64,000 bases of DNA from Labyrinthula sp. Ha (GCA_015227615.1 JAALGZ010000013.1:248001-312000), one strand, 5' to 3'; shown: positions 1 to 10,839, counted from the first letter of the stretch. Notes: generated by a model not told the origin, from the sequence alone. A program made the numbers and translations.

Positions 1-233
1 ATTATGAGTTTCAACTTACGATCTACTATCTCGATGAAAAGTTTCTCTCCTTTGCGAGATCTGGCTTTTAGAGCCCTTGAAGTTAATAAAGTGATATAAG
101 TATACCACTTGAAATCATTTTTATGTGAGGTTGTTATTGTCGTTGAAGAATTATTTGAATTCAAGCCCGTATCTTCTATCACAAAGTTCAGGTGAAGATC
201 ATTTCTCTTTAGTTCATTCATGTCAATTTCCAT
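1..233 (-). CDS. Possible N-terminal exon of an unidentified protein, cut by the window edge
   Basis: An open frame starts with ATG at 233 and runs 77 codons on the minus strand to the window edge without a stop. The predicted stretch is rich in Asn, Ser, Thr, Lys and Asp near its start and more basic later (SRALKARSRKGEKLF), which resembles ordinary protein. I do not recognise a family. In DNA this AT-rich, open runs of this length also arise by chance many times in 64 kb, so the support is only composition, the ATG and the fact that the frame is still open at the edge. Sequence beyond the edge would settle it. Confidence 0.33.
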   Translation of the reverse strand, partial: MEIDMNELKRNDLHLNFVIEDTGLNSNNSSTTITTSHKNDFKWYTYITLLTSRALKARSRKGEKLFIEIVDRKLKLI

Positions 234-2019
234 AGTAATGTAATACTGATGTTTTTTCTCTGTGAAGTATCGTTAACCTAGATACCACTTCCTTATTCAG
301 AGCTTAGGGTTTAGTTTGAGAAGTTTTCTCTTTGGGAAATTTAGACTTCTCAAAAGTTTGAAATAAAATTTCTGATATCCTAAAAAAATAGTCTCAATAG
401 ATTGTTTGTATATTTCTTAAAGGGTCTTTGCAACCATTGTGTGTATAACCCGATGAATATTTGAATAGTTGCTTAGAAATGGAAGGCATTCAAAAAGAAC
501 TCACTTCCTTTAACCAATGATTTATCTCTATGCAAATTTTATTTGATTAATTATACGAAAAGGTATATGAGCAAGTCTTAATGACCAAACAAAAAATAAA
601 ATTAACAATACAGTCCACTTATTGGTTAGATTTTTCTTAGTTACCACTCAGAGAGATTCTTTTTGCTTTTTATTCCAACTAAATTCTTGGAAGCTTTCCA
701 AAGAATGAGTCGAGATAGTATTAAGGTCTCATGCTGTACCAAGCTTTGGAACATAAATTTATCGTAGCGACTTGCCTGCCAAACGCATTTACTAATATGC
801 CTTGGGGCTATATAACTCTACTTAGAACTAGCAAAGAATCACATACTCATTTCATTATAGATTAATTTCATATTATACTATTTCTCGTTTCTCACATAGT
901 TTCATCTTTTCATACAATACTAGGTTAAGGGCTTTAAGAAGCATAAATTAAATATACTTCCAACTTGTTTTCAGGGTTACCAAATTCAACGATTAATTAG
1001 AATTTGCTCCTAAAGCAGGAAGAACCTTGTATCGACCTTCCTCAATGAGTCAATTTCACAACGAAAATGCTGACAACAGTTCATCGTATAGAAGCTCTTA
1101 TTTTCAACAGGATCACCCATTAGTCTTTCATACAAATTACTTCTTATCGATGAGTTCTATGATATTTCCATATCCTGAACATATAATAGCTTCTTCTAAT
1201 TTTTGGAGATTGCCTTTCGATAATATCGCGTTTCCGGCTTCTATTCTAAGAAAGGCAACTGCCCAGAAATAATCATTTCATCCCACTAAGGATGCTTTTG
1301 AAAAAAGAAGATATGGAAAATATCCATTCCACAAACCCTCTGTTTATCTCTGTTATTAGGTCGTCAAGAAGATCACCGGCCACGAATTCAGGGTATTGGG
1401 CAATAGTTTAACCAATAAAATGGTATGAGTCTTGTGGGCTGCTGCCTAGGTGACGAAGCTTTTATCAGCATTTCCGAGTGAAACTCTATGTGTGAAAGAT
1501 AGATCCAAACTGTGATTTTTGCAAAACTTAATCTTAAAATTACAATAAGCTTTATTAAGCTAATTATTGTTCAAGATATATGCCTCTTAGTTAGGTAACA
1601 TACGTACTCTAGCATTTAATTCAAGTACACAAGCTTTGATAAACTTGCCTTGAATAACTATTGGATTTTAATCCTACCAAAAAGTATATATACTTAAATT
1701 ATTGCTATATTTAGGACTCAAGTGGCCTTTACTAATCATGCGAGATCCCTAACTGGTTTTGAACACATAGTTTTCTTCCTTGAATTGGTTGTTGGAAAGC
1801 GTAAATAATGCTTATGTTATTATTATATAAAGTAACTTTAGATAAGTTATGTTTTAATATTGTATATATTAATTATTACATATATGAGTCGTGCTTAAGC
1901 TACCTTTTATATAGAGTCAAACAGTCTTATACTAAAACAAGTGTATTGTAAGCACATTACTTTCAAGACAGTTTTGCAAAACAATATTGGATTACTGCAA
2001 CTTTGAACGAATCAAATGG
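234..2019. other. Intergenic stretch before the pseudouridine synthase
   Basis: No gene is supported here. A somewhat GC-richer part at about 1030-1520 has one frame with few stops, including a 75-codon run from an ATG at 1045, but stops recur in that frame and nothing in it is recognisable. I treat it as chance or as a very old relic. Confidence 0.5.
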
Positions 2020-2991
2020 ATGAAAATCTGCAAGCGTTGTGGCTTTGATCATGCTTCTTACCCAGTCTACAAATCACACTCCTTATTATCACCTCGGGCT
2101 CGACTGGCAGCTACTGTTAAATATAATGGAATTAGATTCCACGGGTTTCAGCTTCAAATACTGAGTGAAAACAGGACGATTCCCACCATCCAACTTGCTT
2201 TAGAAGATGCCTTTAGTTCTGTGTTTAGCTGTCCTTCCATAGTGTCTTCTTCTAGCCGAACTGATACTGGAGTAAGTGCCACAGCTATGCTTCTACATAT
2301 TAATCTCCAAGAGAATGAGTTTAATAAGTTTGTTGGAAACAACACTTTGCGAACAGCAGAAAAAGAAATTAATAACTTCTTCGTAAATCAGAACCAAAAC
2401 ATTAAGATTCTTAACCTTAGAAAAGTGGAAAGATCATACAACTCATGGAGAATAGTAAAAGGAAAGCGATACTCATATTACTTTACTGTTGAAAACTTTT
2501 CAAGAAAATTTCAGTTAACAAGATTCAACTCTGTTTGGTTATTGAACAAACCAGAAGTATTTAAATATAACAAACAAAAAATTGTTGTGGATGAAAATAT
2601 ATTATTAAAATCTTGTTCCTTCGTTTTGGGAGAGAAAAATTTTAGATGTTTCACAAGAAGTGAAAATAGAAGAACAAAACAAGGTAGAACAAAGGTGTCT
2701 ACAATCAGATGTGTTGATACTTGCAGAGTAGAAAAGGTTTATTTTAATAATAGGTTAGTCTACAAACTGATTTTTGAAGGTTCTGGTTTTCTTTATTTAA
2801 TGATCAGATGTTTAGTTATGGGAATAGTTTGTACAAGTATTGGAAAAGTTAGTTTGAGGACTCTTCAAAATAGTTTAAAGTATACTGGGGTTGAAAAACT
2901 AGGACAAAAACCTACTGAGGAAGAAGGACTTTGTACACTGTTTGATCCTGCTCCAGCAGAAGCGCTTTGCTTAGAAAAAGTATTCATATAA
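2020..2991 (+). CDS. tRNA pseudouridine synthase, TruA/PUS1-PUS3 family
   Basis: Predicted 323-residue enzyme that isomerises uridine to pseudouridine in tRNA. The family signature SRTDTGVSA is present, with the catalytic aspartate at residue 82 (codon 2263-2265). The C-terminal motif GSGFLYLMIRCLVMG matches the family's conserved substrate-binding strand, and KRYSYYF fits the usual core element. The frame stays open upstream to a TTG at 1987, but the first ATG is at 2020 and gives a normal length for a TruA-type protein. A CxxC pair (KICKRC) sits at the very N-terminus; its role is unknown. The gene ends 100 bp from the end of the oppositely oriented actin A1. Its last 208 bp, from 2784, lie in the inverted duplication and recur at 51308-51515. 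Family is secure; which PUS paralogue it is cannot be told by eye. Confidence 0.93.
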   Translation: MKICKRCGFDHASYPVYKSHSLLSPRARLAATVKYNGIRFHGFQLQILSENRTIPTIQLALEDAFSSVFSCPSIVSSSSRTDTGVSATAMLLHINLQENEFNKFVGNNTLRTAEKEINNFFVNQNQNIKILNLRKVERSYNSWRIVKGKRYSYYFTVENFSRKFQLTRFNSVWLLNKPEVFKYNKQKIVVDENILLKSCSFVLGEKNFRCFTRSENRRTKQGRTKVSTIRCVDTCRVEKVYFNNRLVYKLIFEGSGFLYLMIRCLVMGIVCTSIGKVSLRTLQNSLKYTGVEKLGQKPTEEEGLCTLFDPAPAEALCLEKVFI

Positions 2992-3091
2992 AACATTCTA
3001 AATTATATAATACACTATCCTTGTTTTCCAGACTTAGTTTAATATATTTTAGTCTCATAGGAGGAATTCTGCCTCTTATGCTTTAATAAAC

Positions 3092-4219
3092 TTATAAATT
3101 CAAACAAACTCTATGAATATAACTTGGCCCATTTTTCCAATATTCTTCTCTAGTAATAACTAAGTTGAAAAAAATATCTAATGAACCCAAGACAGAAGCT
3201 CCTCTCCATGACAAACTCCCTCTTTCTTCCGAAGAATATACCTTTGGCTTAATTTCTTGTGGACAAAGTAACTTGATTTCGTTCAACAATCTTTCAGAAA
3301 AACCTTTAAACATAGTATTTCCTCCACATATCACTATAGTTGAATATAACTCTTCATAGATATCTAAATCGCACTTCGAAATGGCAGAAACAACCAAATT
3401 TTGTATTGCTTCCTCTTTTTCACCAAACAAGGCAGGATTGAATAAGATCTCTAGTGGTTTAGTCAACTCATCATTTAATAAGAACCGAGTACCACCTGGA
3501 AGTTGATAAGTAATAGTTTTGATTTGATTATTCGTCATTTCTTTGAGGTTTACTTGACAGTGAGTTTTCTTAATATCTTCTACAATGAAATGTTTTTGTG
3601 TGGATGTAATAGTTGAGTTTTCTTGTTCTTTCAGCATTTCCAACAGGCAATATGAAACCTTTTTTCCAGCACTATAACTTTCCATAATCCCATAATAAAT
3701 AATATATCCTTCAAATATCGGTACAACACTAGTCATATCCAAACCTGAATCCAATACAACTCCAGTTTTTTTCCCTAAAGCAAGCAGAGCAAGATAAGCT
3801 GAGTTTTTGATACACAAAGATTTCACATTGAAAGTCTCAAACATAATCTGTGTCATTCGTTCTCTTTGTTTAATCGTGTTTAAAATGGGCTCTATCAATA
3901 TCACTGAATGCTCTTCTGGAGCAACTCTTAGTTCGTTATAAAAAGTGTGGTGCCAAACCTTCTCAAGGTCAACCCAATTAGTCACTAAACCGTGCGATAT
4001 AGGATTTTTCAAGTTCAAATATCCCCGCTTCGATATTGCATCATCACCAACCCAAGCATCTGGTTCATCTAGCCCCATGCTGCACAGCGGAAATACCTTT
4101 CTTCTACCGACAACCGTAGGGAACTTGGCTTTTGGTGTCTCATATCCTGCAATACCAGCATTTGTTATAAAAGATCCAGTTTCAATTATAACTGCACCAT
4201 TCTCTTGTTCTATTCTCAT
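3092..4219 (-). CDS. Divergent actin-like protein A1, left copy
   Basis: Predicted 375 residues, the length of conventional actin, starting at ATG 4219. Much of the actin fold is clear: VWHHTFYNELRVAPEEH, TQIMFETFN, CGGNTMFKGF and the final GPSYIH. The nucleotide site is altered. Phosphate loop 1 reads ETGSFITN instead of DNGSGMVK, so the Asp11 and Lys18 counterparts are changed. Phosphate loop 2 reads DSGLDMT instead of DSGDGVT. The counterparts of Gln137 and His161, which position the attacking water in actin ATPase, are Asn and Ser. The end is VCLNL rather than KCF. I infer an actin-fold protein with reduced or no ATP hydrolysis; whether it polymerises cannot be told. It lies in the inverted duplication, faces the pseudouridine synthase, and differs from the right copy at only four bases, all changing amino acids. 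Confidence 0.93.
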   Translation of the reverse strand: MRIEQENGAVIIETGSFITNAGIAGYETPKAKFPTVVGRRKVFPLCSMGLDEPDAWVGDDAISKRGYLNLKNPISHGLVTNWVDLEKVWHHTFYNELRVAPEEHSVILIEPILNTIKQRERMTQIMFETFNVKSLCIKNSAYLALLALGKKTGVVLDSGLDMTSVVPIFEGYIIYYGIMESYSAGKKVSYCLLEMLKEQENSTITSTQKHFIVEDIKKTHCQVNLKEMTNNQIKTITYQLPGGTRFLLNDELTKPLEILFNPALFGEKEEAIQNLVVSAISKCDLDIYEELYSTIVICGGNTMFKGFSERLLNEIKLLCPQEIKPKVYSSEERGSLSWRGASVLGSLDIFFNLVITREEYWKNGPSYIHRVCLNL

Positions 4220-4290
4220 AACAAGAATTTGTTTGCTGTTATTAATGTTTATTTAGAATCAGAACAAGGAACATTCAATACAAAACAGCC

Positions 4291-4351
4291 ATTTCGCAAA
4301 ATGTCAGAGTATTAATATTGTAACAAACATGGTAATTCCCCATTGCGAAAT
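4291..4351 (-). promoter_or_regulatory. Paired inverted 9-mers upstream of actin A1
   Basis: ATTTCGCAA at 4291-4299 and its exact reverse complement TTGCGAAAT at 4343-4351 face each other across 43 bp, 72-132 bp upstream of the A1 start codon. Both are unchanged in the right copy of the locus. A palindromic arrangement is compatible with a dimeric regulator, but the whole region is almost identical between copies and the core GCGAAAT is not clearly enriched elsewhere, so the regulatory role is only a suggestion. Confidence 0.25.
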
Positions 4352-5201
4352 GAATTGATCATGAATGCATTAAGAATTAATTTGGACAAAGTTCTAATCT
4401 TTAAGTCTGTCTAGACAATACGATGTTAAACTAATTCTACTAATAATAACCTTATGGTTTATTTGAGTTCATAGTTTTTCCCTTCTTCACCTGTTTTCCT
4501 GTAGTAGGCTATCGCAGAACTTACCTGGTCTGTACATTAACTTTTCTTATAATCTAATTAGTTGATTGACAGAATCTTATGCTCTGGTTGATCCGTTTGG
4601 TCAGATTGGTGAAATGGTAGTGTTATCTTAAATACTTGAATAATATATATTCTACATATACTTGTAAATTCAAACCAGAAAACCTCACATTGTACAAGAT
4701 TAAAGTTGAGCTACAGAGTACACACGCAAAATCAAACGCAATATGTTGATGAGAGGCTACACAAACACCCTGTAGATATATGATACCTAATATATGCAAT
4801 ATAAATAGTTAATTAGTTAACTTTTTAAAATGTCTGCAGTTAACTATGGTAATTTTATACCAGTTTATTGGATTATTCATTGACTCCAAGAATTCATTAA
4901 GCTTAGCTTGGGCAGAAAAATGCAAAACTTAGTGTTCTCTGCCTAAAAAATACAATTCCATATGATACGTAAGCAATTTTTTACGGCAAAGTAACCCAAT
5001 TTAACTAGAATATCTGTTTCAAAGAGGAGTAAGAACTTAGTTAAGTAAGAAAGGGAAAACAATCCAGTCAAGTAAACTAATGCTGTTGGAGGATTTATAG
5101 CACGCTAAAATAAACTAAGTAATATATTAAGCCAAAATGAGGCTAGATAAGCCGGTTCATAACTTGATTCTATCAGAAGAAGTTATAAAAACTGGTTGAT
5201 C

Positions 5202-5493
5202 ACCCTAATGATTAGTTGACGAACCGGAAACCTAAATACACTCTATGACCATATCTTCATCAGCTAGACAGCAGGCGGTAAATACGAAAAACCTAGAAGT
5301 ATGTTGAATACCGATAGGAGCAAATTTCTTGAATAAATTCAAAATTTAAGAGTCTAGATTTACAACAAAACGTGATTTTCTAGTGGTAAGGTCTATGTGC
5401 ATTGACAGAAATAGGGTGATGGATGTCAAAGCCATGAGTTGGGATGAGATTGGTGGGAACTTGGTGTGTTTTCAAGTTGTATATTGATAATTT
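5202..5493. other. Conserved distal block of the inverted duplication
   Basis: By hand alignment, this block differs from its partner at about 7 of 292 positions, while the neighbouring 230 bp differs at about 13%. No long open frame fits: the best shared one is about 29 codons on the minus strand. It could be a non-coding RNA, an enhancer or origin element, or a separate gene-conversion tract. I could not match it to any known RNA family by eye. Confidence 0.45.
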
Positions 5494-8400
5494 TCTAGAA
5501 GAGAGTTACATTCATATAAATGTTTTTACTCTGTTTTCAGGGCTAAGATAAAGCTTGATCATAATAATCCCACTTGGCTATGTTCATGATGGAGGAATAG
5601 CTAGGAAAGAAACCCAGCGTTGTTCTTGATAGCTGCCATTATGGCTTAGTTGAGTTTTTTAATCTTCTAGATTTTACGGGTGATTTGAGGATGTGATTTG
5701 TCGAATTCTCCATGTTTTTTATTACTCACATTATCTTCTATCGCCGTTTCAAGGTATCAATCTCGTCACATATGTTAAGAAAGATATTGGAGAGAGCTCC
5801 GTTTTATGTTTCTGCTCAAAAAAACAAGAAATAAATGCAGCAAGCACCATCATACAATTATTGCAGTTTGTCGATATTGCTTACCTTAAAAACTAACCGG
5901 AAGAACTCAAAGGTTAATTTAGGTTATAAAATGAGGGTGATTATAGTCTGATGAACAGCAATTTATAATATAATCTATTGATGTTAAAAATCAAGGTACA
6001 AAGCGATTGCGTGCTTCGAAGAATACACCTTTAGTCTGAATTTCCCTTTTGTATATTTGGGTTCAAGTAATTTGGCTCATAATTTTTTGATGTTTTAGCG
6101 ACACAACAGTTCCACTATCAAGGATAGGCGCAAATAAGTTTCTACCTTTTTCTGATAAACTAAAAGTTTAATTTACCACTACCAACAGATTATAAGCGAT
6201 AAAGCTCAGTTTATCAAATAGCTGAGATGGATTTTTCTGCCTTTATAATATTATTGATCCCAATTATTTCTATAAATTTCAGCATTTTTCGCGTGAAACC
6301 CACTTTTTAGACAAAAAGATTAAGTAGACTCAACAACTATTAAACTCGTAATAACTAAAAATCATGCAACCAGAGCAATTGATTTAGAGCTATTCATATA
6401 AATTACCTTATTCAAGCACCTTGGAATGGTATAACGTTACCCCATATATGAATTACTTATTGGAGCTTTTACTTCTCAAAATATGCTTAGCCTATATCTT
6501 AATTTTGTTTGATTTGTAGGGGTTGTTAATGCCAGGAACAAACTTAGTGAGCAACTTAATTATATCTTTCAAAAAATTGAATCCAAACTTTTAGTTAGCT
6601 TCTAATTCAACTTGAGCGAGATATCTTAATGGCCACAAGACAAATGTTCTCTAATAAGCATTGATTGTCCCTGCGACACCTGGGCAATCTATAGGTAAGG
6701 ATATCATATACTTAACTTGAATAGTTTCAATTTCTATTCAGATAGTTAAGATTTGAATCCTTTAGTTATTATGTAACTGATAACTGGTTTTATTATTTAT
6801 GGAAATGTACTAGCTATCCATTTTCCTCATTTCTTCAATATAATCATCAGTTTAAGATCATACTGAACCCGGTCAATATTATCAACTTTGTTAAACCTCT
6901 ACATCCATTTTCCCCGCCAATTCTGTTCCATTTCTTATGGAAAATTTTTTGAATGTTGTTTATTTCAAGGAGTTAAATATCCTTAGTTTCACTATCTCAC
7001 AACTAGTTTTACGTCATCATACTAAGAAAAAGCTATTAGAATGGCTAACCCATTGACTAACTCCTCAATATCATCTCTGTAACATAGCCCAAGTATAATT
7101 TTCTATTCTCATCTTAGATCTATCCAAAAATTCAATTCAAGAATTCTAAATCCAATTGTATTAATAATCTGAAACTCTAGTTGCAGTCATGTCAGCATTG
7201 ATGATAACCATCTCATTTTACCTTATCACCACATAGTGGATTCCTACAGTATCTTGTATCCAAAAAAAATGAGTATGCTCACGATCGCTATAATTAAGAA
7301 AGGTTACTTGGATTTTGATTCATTTCTATTTTGTATCATTAAGTTTTCCTTCGAATAAATGTTTTTAGTTAGGGATGGTACTCAAGAAGTCTTCCCCAAG
7401 CTTCACTTCTGAAGTTCAAAATTTTATTCCCATTCCCTTCGCTCTTCATTCAGTTCCAGTTATTTCCAATCCAATGCCTTTTCCGAGGACTTCCTGGTTC
7501 ATAAGATTTCTTTAAACTACCACATTTTCTGCTTAAAAATTGCTAAATCCACTTTTCGTAGATGGGGTGACGTCAAACAAATAAACTCAAACATGTTTTA
7601 TATTGCACCATCAACGAAAACTCCCTGATTGACCAGGAAAATTTCTAAGTTAACATATACGAAAGACTTTATTAAATGAAGAGGCTTATCGTTATATTAA
7701 AAGCAGGTAGATCTAATATTATAGCGCTAAAATATATTAACTCATACTTTGTGCTAGGTAAGTAATGAAATAGATAGCCGTTAGAAAGGAGTAGTTAGTC
7801 TGTTCTTTGTTTATGAGATAAAATATAACGAGGAAAAGAGAGAATAAGTAAACAAAAAATATATTATTAAGATAAAAACAAGATAGAATGCAACAGAAGG
7901 ACATTTTGTTTAAGCTATATTTATTATTCGAGAGTTCGAACATAGGGAATGTCAGTTTGCAGTGTCTTAAATAATAATTCTAAGGACGAGAAGTATAATA
8001 AACTAAGAAATATACCAACTTAACTCAGTTTTTTGATAATGTAAATGCTGGTGTGCAACCAAGGAATTATCGTATTGAATTTACCTTACCCAGGATTATA
8101 CTTTTATGAGTGAAAACGGGTTGTTATCATTCTAACAAAAATATCTTTCGCGTTGAAGTGTTTCTTCTTATACATGAGCCAAACTTTAATCAGAGCTCCT
8201 ACACCGTGAGAAAGTACAGAACATTGATTTTAAGATGAATATTTTTTAGTTAAGTTATTTTTTCAGCTATTAGGTAAGTCTATAATGGGTTTTCTCTGTT
8301 AATGTATGCCTTCTATGTTACACTGATAGAAATTAGATGAGAATTTCAATTTGTTTACCCCCACAACCTCTTAAGCACATAACAATTCAACAAGATATAG

Positions 8401-9585
8401 CCAATCTATCATTCAGAGAGCATCATCAAGGTCTTTGGCTAGAAAAGGAAGTATTAAGTAAGTATGAAAATATTAAACCACCTTTAGTGCAGAGCTATAT
8501 TTAACTTAAGTTTTCTTTTTCTTATTCCTAACTCATGTTGATGAGGCGAAAACGCTGGATTGGCGGAGAATATGTAGTGAAGTGTTCTGTTAGTGAAAAT
8601 GCCTTTTATAATGAAGAAATTACTTATGCATTTTACAAATCTTCCCTTAAGTAAAGCCTAACCTGATGTTGAATTTCATTGACGCACAAGGGTCAGAATA
8701 GAAGTTTCATGATAACAAATGTTTTTCTTTAGGTAAAATTTTTAAACAAAAATTGGTACATATAATACTTATTTAGGCAGCCATGAATAGAGAACCATGG
8801 CGCTTTCTAGTTCTGACCCAATGGATCTGCCAGACAGTTTTAGACTATGTATCAATTTTCAGGGATGCGTGGAAATTTTTTTTAATCAAGAATTGTTCTC
8901 AAACACAACAAACTTCGGGCATTCAAATTATATGTTTATATTTAAATATATCGAGTGTGATCGTAGAACATTGTTAAAGATAAGTTTTCGCTAAGTTTGA
9001 GATATAATAATCAGATGCAGTTCATCGTCTATTATTAGTACTATGTTTCTTTACTGGATGAAGTTAGTCTATTTTAATGTCGAATGCTCTTGTATGCATC
9101 TGTTGAGGATGGTCAAATCACCTTCATTGTGTTTCTTGGAGAAGTTTACTTGAGTGCACCTTTTGCAATGATTAAGAGAGTATTCATTGGTAGCTGTTCA
9201 AACTTATACATGAAGTTAAATGTTAAATGAACTCTTGGACCCTATAAACCATACTGGTTCAAACAGAACTCAAGGGGAATTTACTTTGATCATGTTTATT
9301 TTTAAAAACAGTAGTGGGTAAATCTGTTCTAATGGAATGAAAACTCAAATATTGAATAGAGAGACATAATTGAAATTAGTGAAGGCAAGCTAGATGCAAA
9401 TACGTGTTTTCTTAGCAACAGATTGCTGAGCTGTAATACTTGCAAGATTCTACATAGAGAGTATGAACGTATTTGTACAGGACGTTAGTTTCTATAATTA
9501 ATCAATAGTATTCATTGAGGTAATGCAGACCCGTAAAAAATAGTTACAGTTAGGTCAAGAACAAGATCTTTTCTTAATATATATT
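5494..9585. other. Gene-poor stretch between actins A1 and A2
   Basis: AT-rich DNA with no supportable gene. Two ATG-started frames of 65-68 codons occur: 7737-7943 on the minus strand, with two hydrophobic stretches, and 8797-8994 on the plus strand. Both are short enough to be chance at this base composition and neither resembles a known family. Confidence 0.5.
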
Positions 9586-10713
9586 CTATTCAAAGCACTC
9601 GTATTTGTGAATATAAGCTGGACCAAATAGATCATACTCTTCTCTACGAATAAGCAAATCTGAAAACGTGTTTATTGAAGCCAATTTAGAAGCTCCAACC
9701 CATGAGAGAAACTTTCGATCTTCTGGAGAATGAATTTTCAAGTCAACACCATCTGGACAGAGATGCTTTATTTCGTTGTACAGCCTTTCAGAAAAACCTT
9801 TGAACAAGGTATTTCCTCCACAAACCAGAATATTTGAGTACATTTCTTGATGTATATCTAAATCACATTTTGCAATAGAGGAAACAAGCATAGAATGAAC
9901 TGTCTCTTGGTTCTGAATATTCTCTTCTGGACTAAATAATATCTCTGGAGCTCTACTCAACTCTGCACCCAAGAGAATTTCATTCCCATCTGGAAGTACG
10001 TAAGAAACATCATTTTCAGAATGTACCATATCATCTTTAGCTCTAACATAACACAGTTTCACTTTAATGTCTTCAATAATTTCACATTCTCTAGAAGTAG
10101 GATCAGGAAAAATATTCCTTTCACTCAACATTTCTATCAAACGGTTCAAAACATCTCTTCCACCAAACTTTCTTTCTACTATTGCATAAGTAATAATATA
10201 ACTTTTAAATATGGGTACTATTTGAGTTACATCAAGTCCAGAATCCAAAACAACTCCTGTTGTTTTATCTGCTGAGTACAAAGCAAGCACTGCCGAATTG
10301 TATAAACAGAAACAGGGAACCCAGAATGTTTCCACAATTATTTGCGTTATTCGTTCTCTATGGGTCCTTGGATTAAGAACAGGCTCTGTCAATACAAGTG
10401 CATGCTCTTCAGGAGCAACTCTTAGTTCGTTGTAGAAAGTGTGGTGCCAAATTTTCTCCATGTCATCCCAATTAGTCACTAATCTATGTTCTATTGGGTA
10501 ATTCAATCTAAGAACGCCGCGTTTAGATTTTGCTTCGTCTCCTACATAAGCATCTTTGTGGTCCATGCCAAGCATACAGCCACCATAGTATTTCGGTCTC
10601 CCTACAATAGTTGGGAGTGTGACTTTCGGTTCATCATCTCCGGCAAAGCCAGATCTTATAGTGCAGGAACCGACATCAATTATCAAAGTCTGCATCTCAA
10701 ATATTTCATTCAT
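9586..10713 (-). CDS. Divergent actin-like protein A2
   Basis: Predicted 375 residues from ATG 10713; a second ATG six codons later is possible. Long actin blocks are present: SGFAGDDEP, VGDEAKSKRGVLRLNYPIEH, VTNWDDMEKIWHHTFYNEL, RVAPEEH and CGGNTLFKGF. It is closer to conventional actin than A1 is, yet shares its altered catalytic site. Loop 1 is DVGSCTIR, loop 2 is DSGLDVT instead of DSGDGVT, and the Gln137 and His161 counterparts are Asn and Gln. The C-terminus KYECFE replaces RKCF. The shared changes suggest A1 and A2 descend from one already altered ancestor. I infer weak or absent ATPase activity and a scaffold or filament-modulating role, without direct evidence. A TATA-like sequence lies about 130 bp upstream. 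Confidence 0.93.
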   Translation of the reverse strand: MNEIFEMQTLIIDVGSCTIRSGFAGDDEPKVTLPTIVGRPKYYGGCMLGMDHKDAYVGDEAKSKRGVLRLNYPIEHRLVTNWDDMEKIWHHTFYNELRVAPEEHALVLTEPVLNPRTHRERITQIIVETFWVPCFCLYNSAVLALYSADKTTGVVLDSGLDVTQIVPIFKSYIITYAIVERKFGGRDVLNRLIEMLSERNIFPDPTSRECEIIEDIKVKLCYVRAKDDMVHSENDVSYVLPDGNEILLGAELSRAPEILFSPEENIQNQETVHSMLVSSIAKCDLDIHQEMYSNILVCGGNTLFKGFSERLYNEIKHLCPDGVDLKIHSPEDRKFLSWVGASKLASINTFSDLLIRREEYDLFGPAYIHKYECFE

Positions 10714-10839
10714 TGTGAATCTCTTCCTTTGTATTTCTTAAATTGCCGCGAATATACAGAACAGGCGAAACAGGCATTTGAAAGAGAGAAGATTGATAAT
10801 TATCCACAGTAATACCATATTGTTCTTTCTTAATTGAAC

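Larger units (their letters stand above)
2784..5493 (+). repeat. Left arm of a 2.7 kb inverted duplication
   Basis: This segment matches the reverse complement of 48838-51515. From 2784 to about 4380 the paired coordinates add to 54299 with no indel. It holds the last 208 bp of the pseudouridine synthase, all of actin A1 and about 1.27 kb of A1 upstream DNA. Similarity starts abruptly inside the synthase gene at 2784 and stops near 5493. This arm keeps the complete synthase, so it is the likelier source. Divergence is uneven: nearly none to about 4380, about 13% around 4960-5190, and about 2.4% from 5202 to 5493. Confidence 0.97.

Noticed and set aside
1027-1520. A single frame with long open pieces, some with ordinary-looking protein composition.
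   Set aside because: Stops recur in the frame. At this base composition about seven stops per hundred codons are expected, and among the many windows tested a run like this is not significant. No family is recognisable.
1987-2019. Upstream extension of the pseudouridine synthase frame from a TTG.
   Set aside because: Nuclear genes of eukaryotes rarely start at TTG and the ATG at 2020 gives a normal protein.
4511-4530. ACTTACCTGG in the A1 upstream DNA, resembling the 5' end of U1 snRNA.
   Set aside because: No downstream U1 stem-loop sequence or Sm site was seen; a ten-base match is expected by chance.
7000-7110. Minus-strand piece reading YRDDIEELVNGL, reminiscent of a casein-kinase-like motif.
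   Set aside because: Only about 19 codons are open and the surrounding frames show no other kinase motif.
8783-8994. Two overlapping 64-65 codon frames from ATGs.
   Set aside because: Length is within chance expectation and neither translation has a known domain; mentioned only in the gap description.
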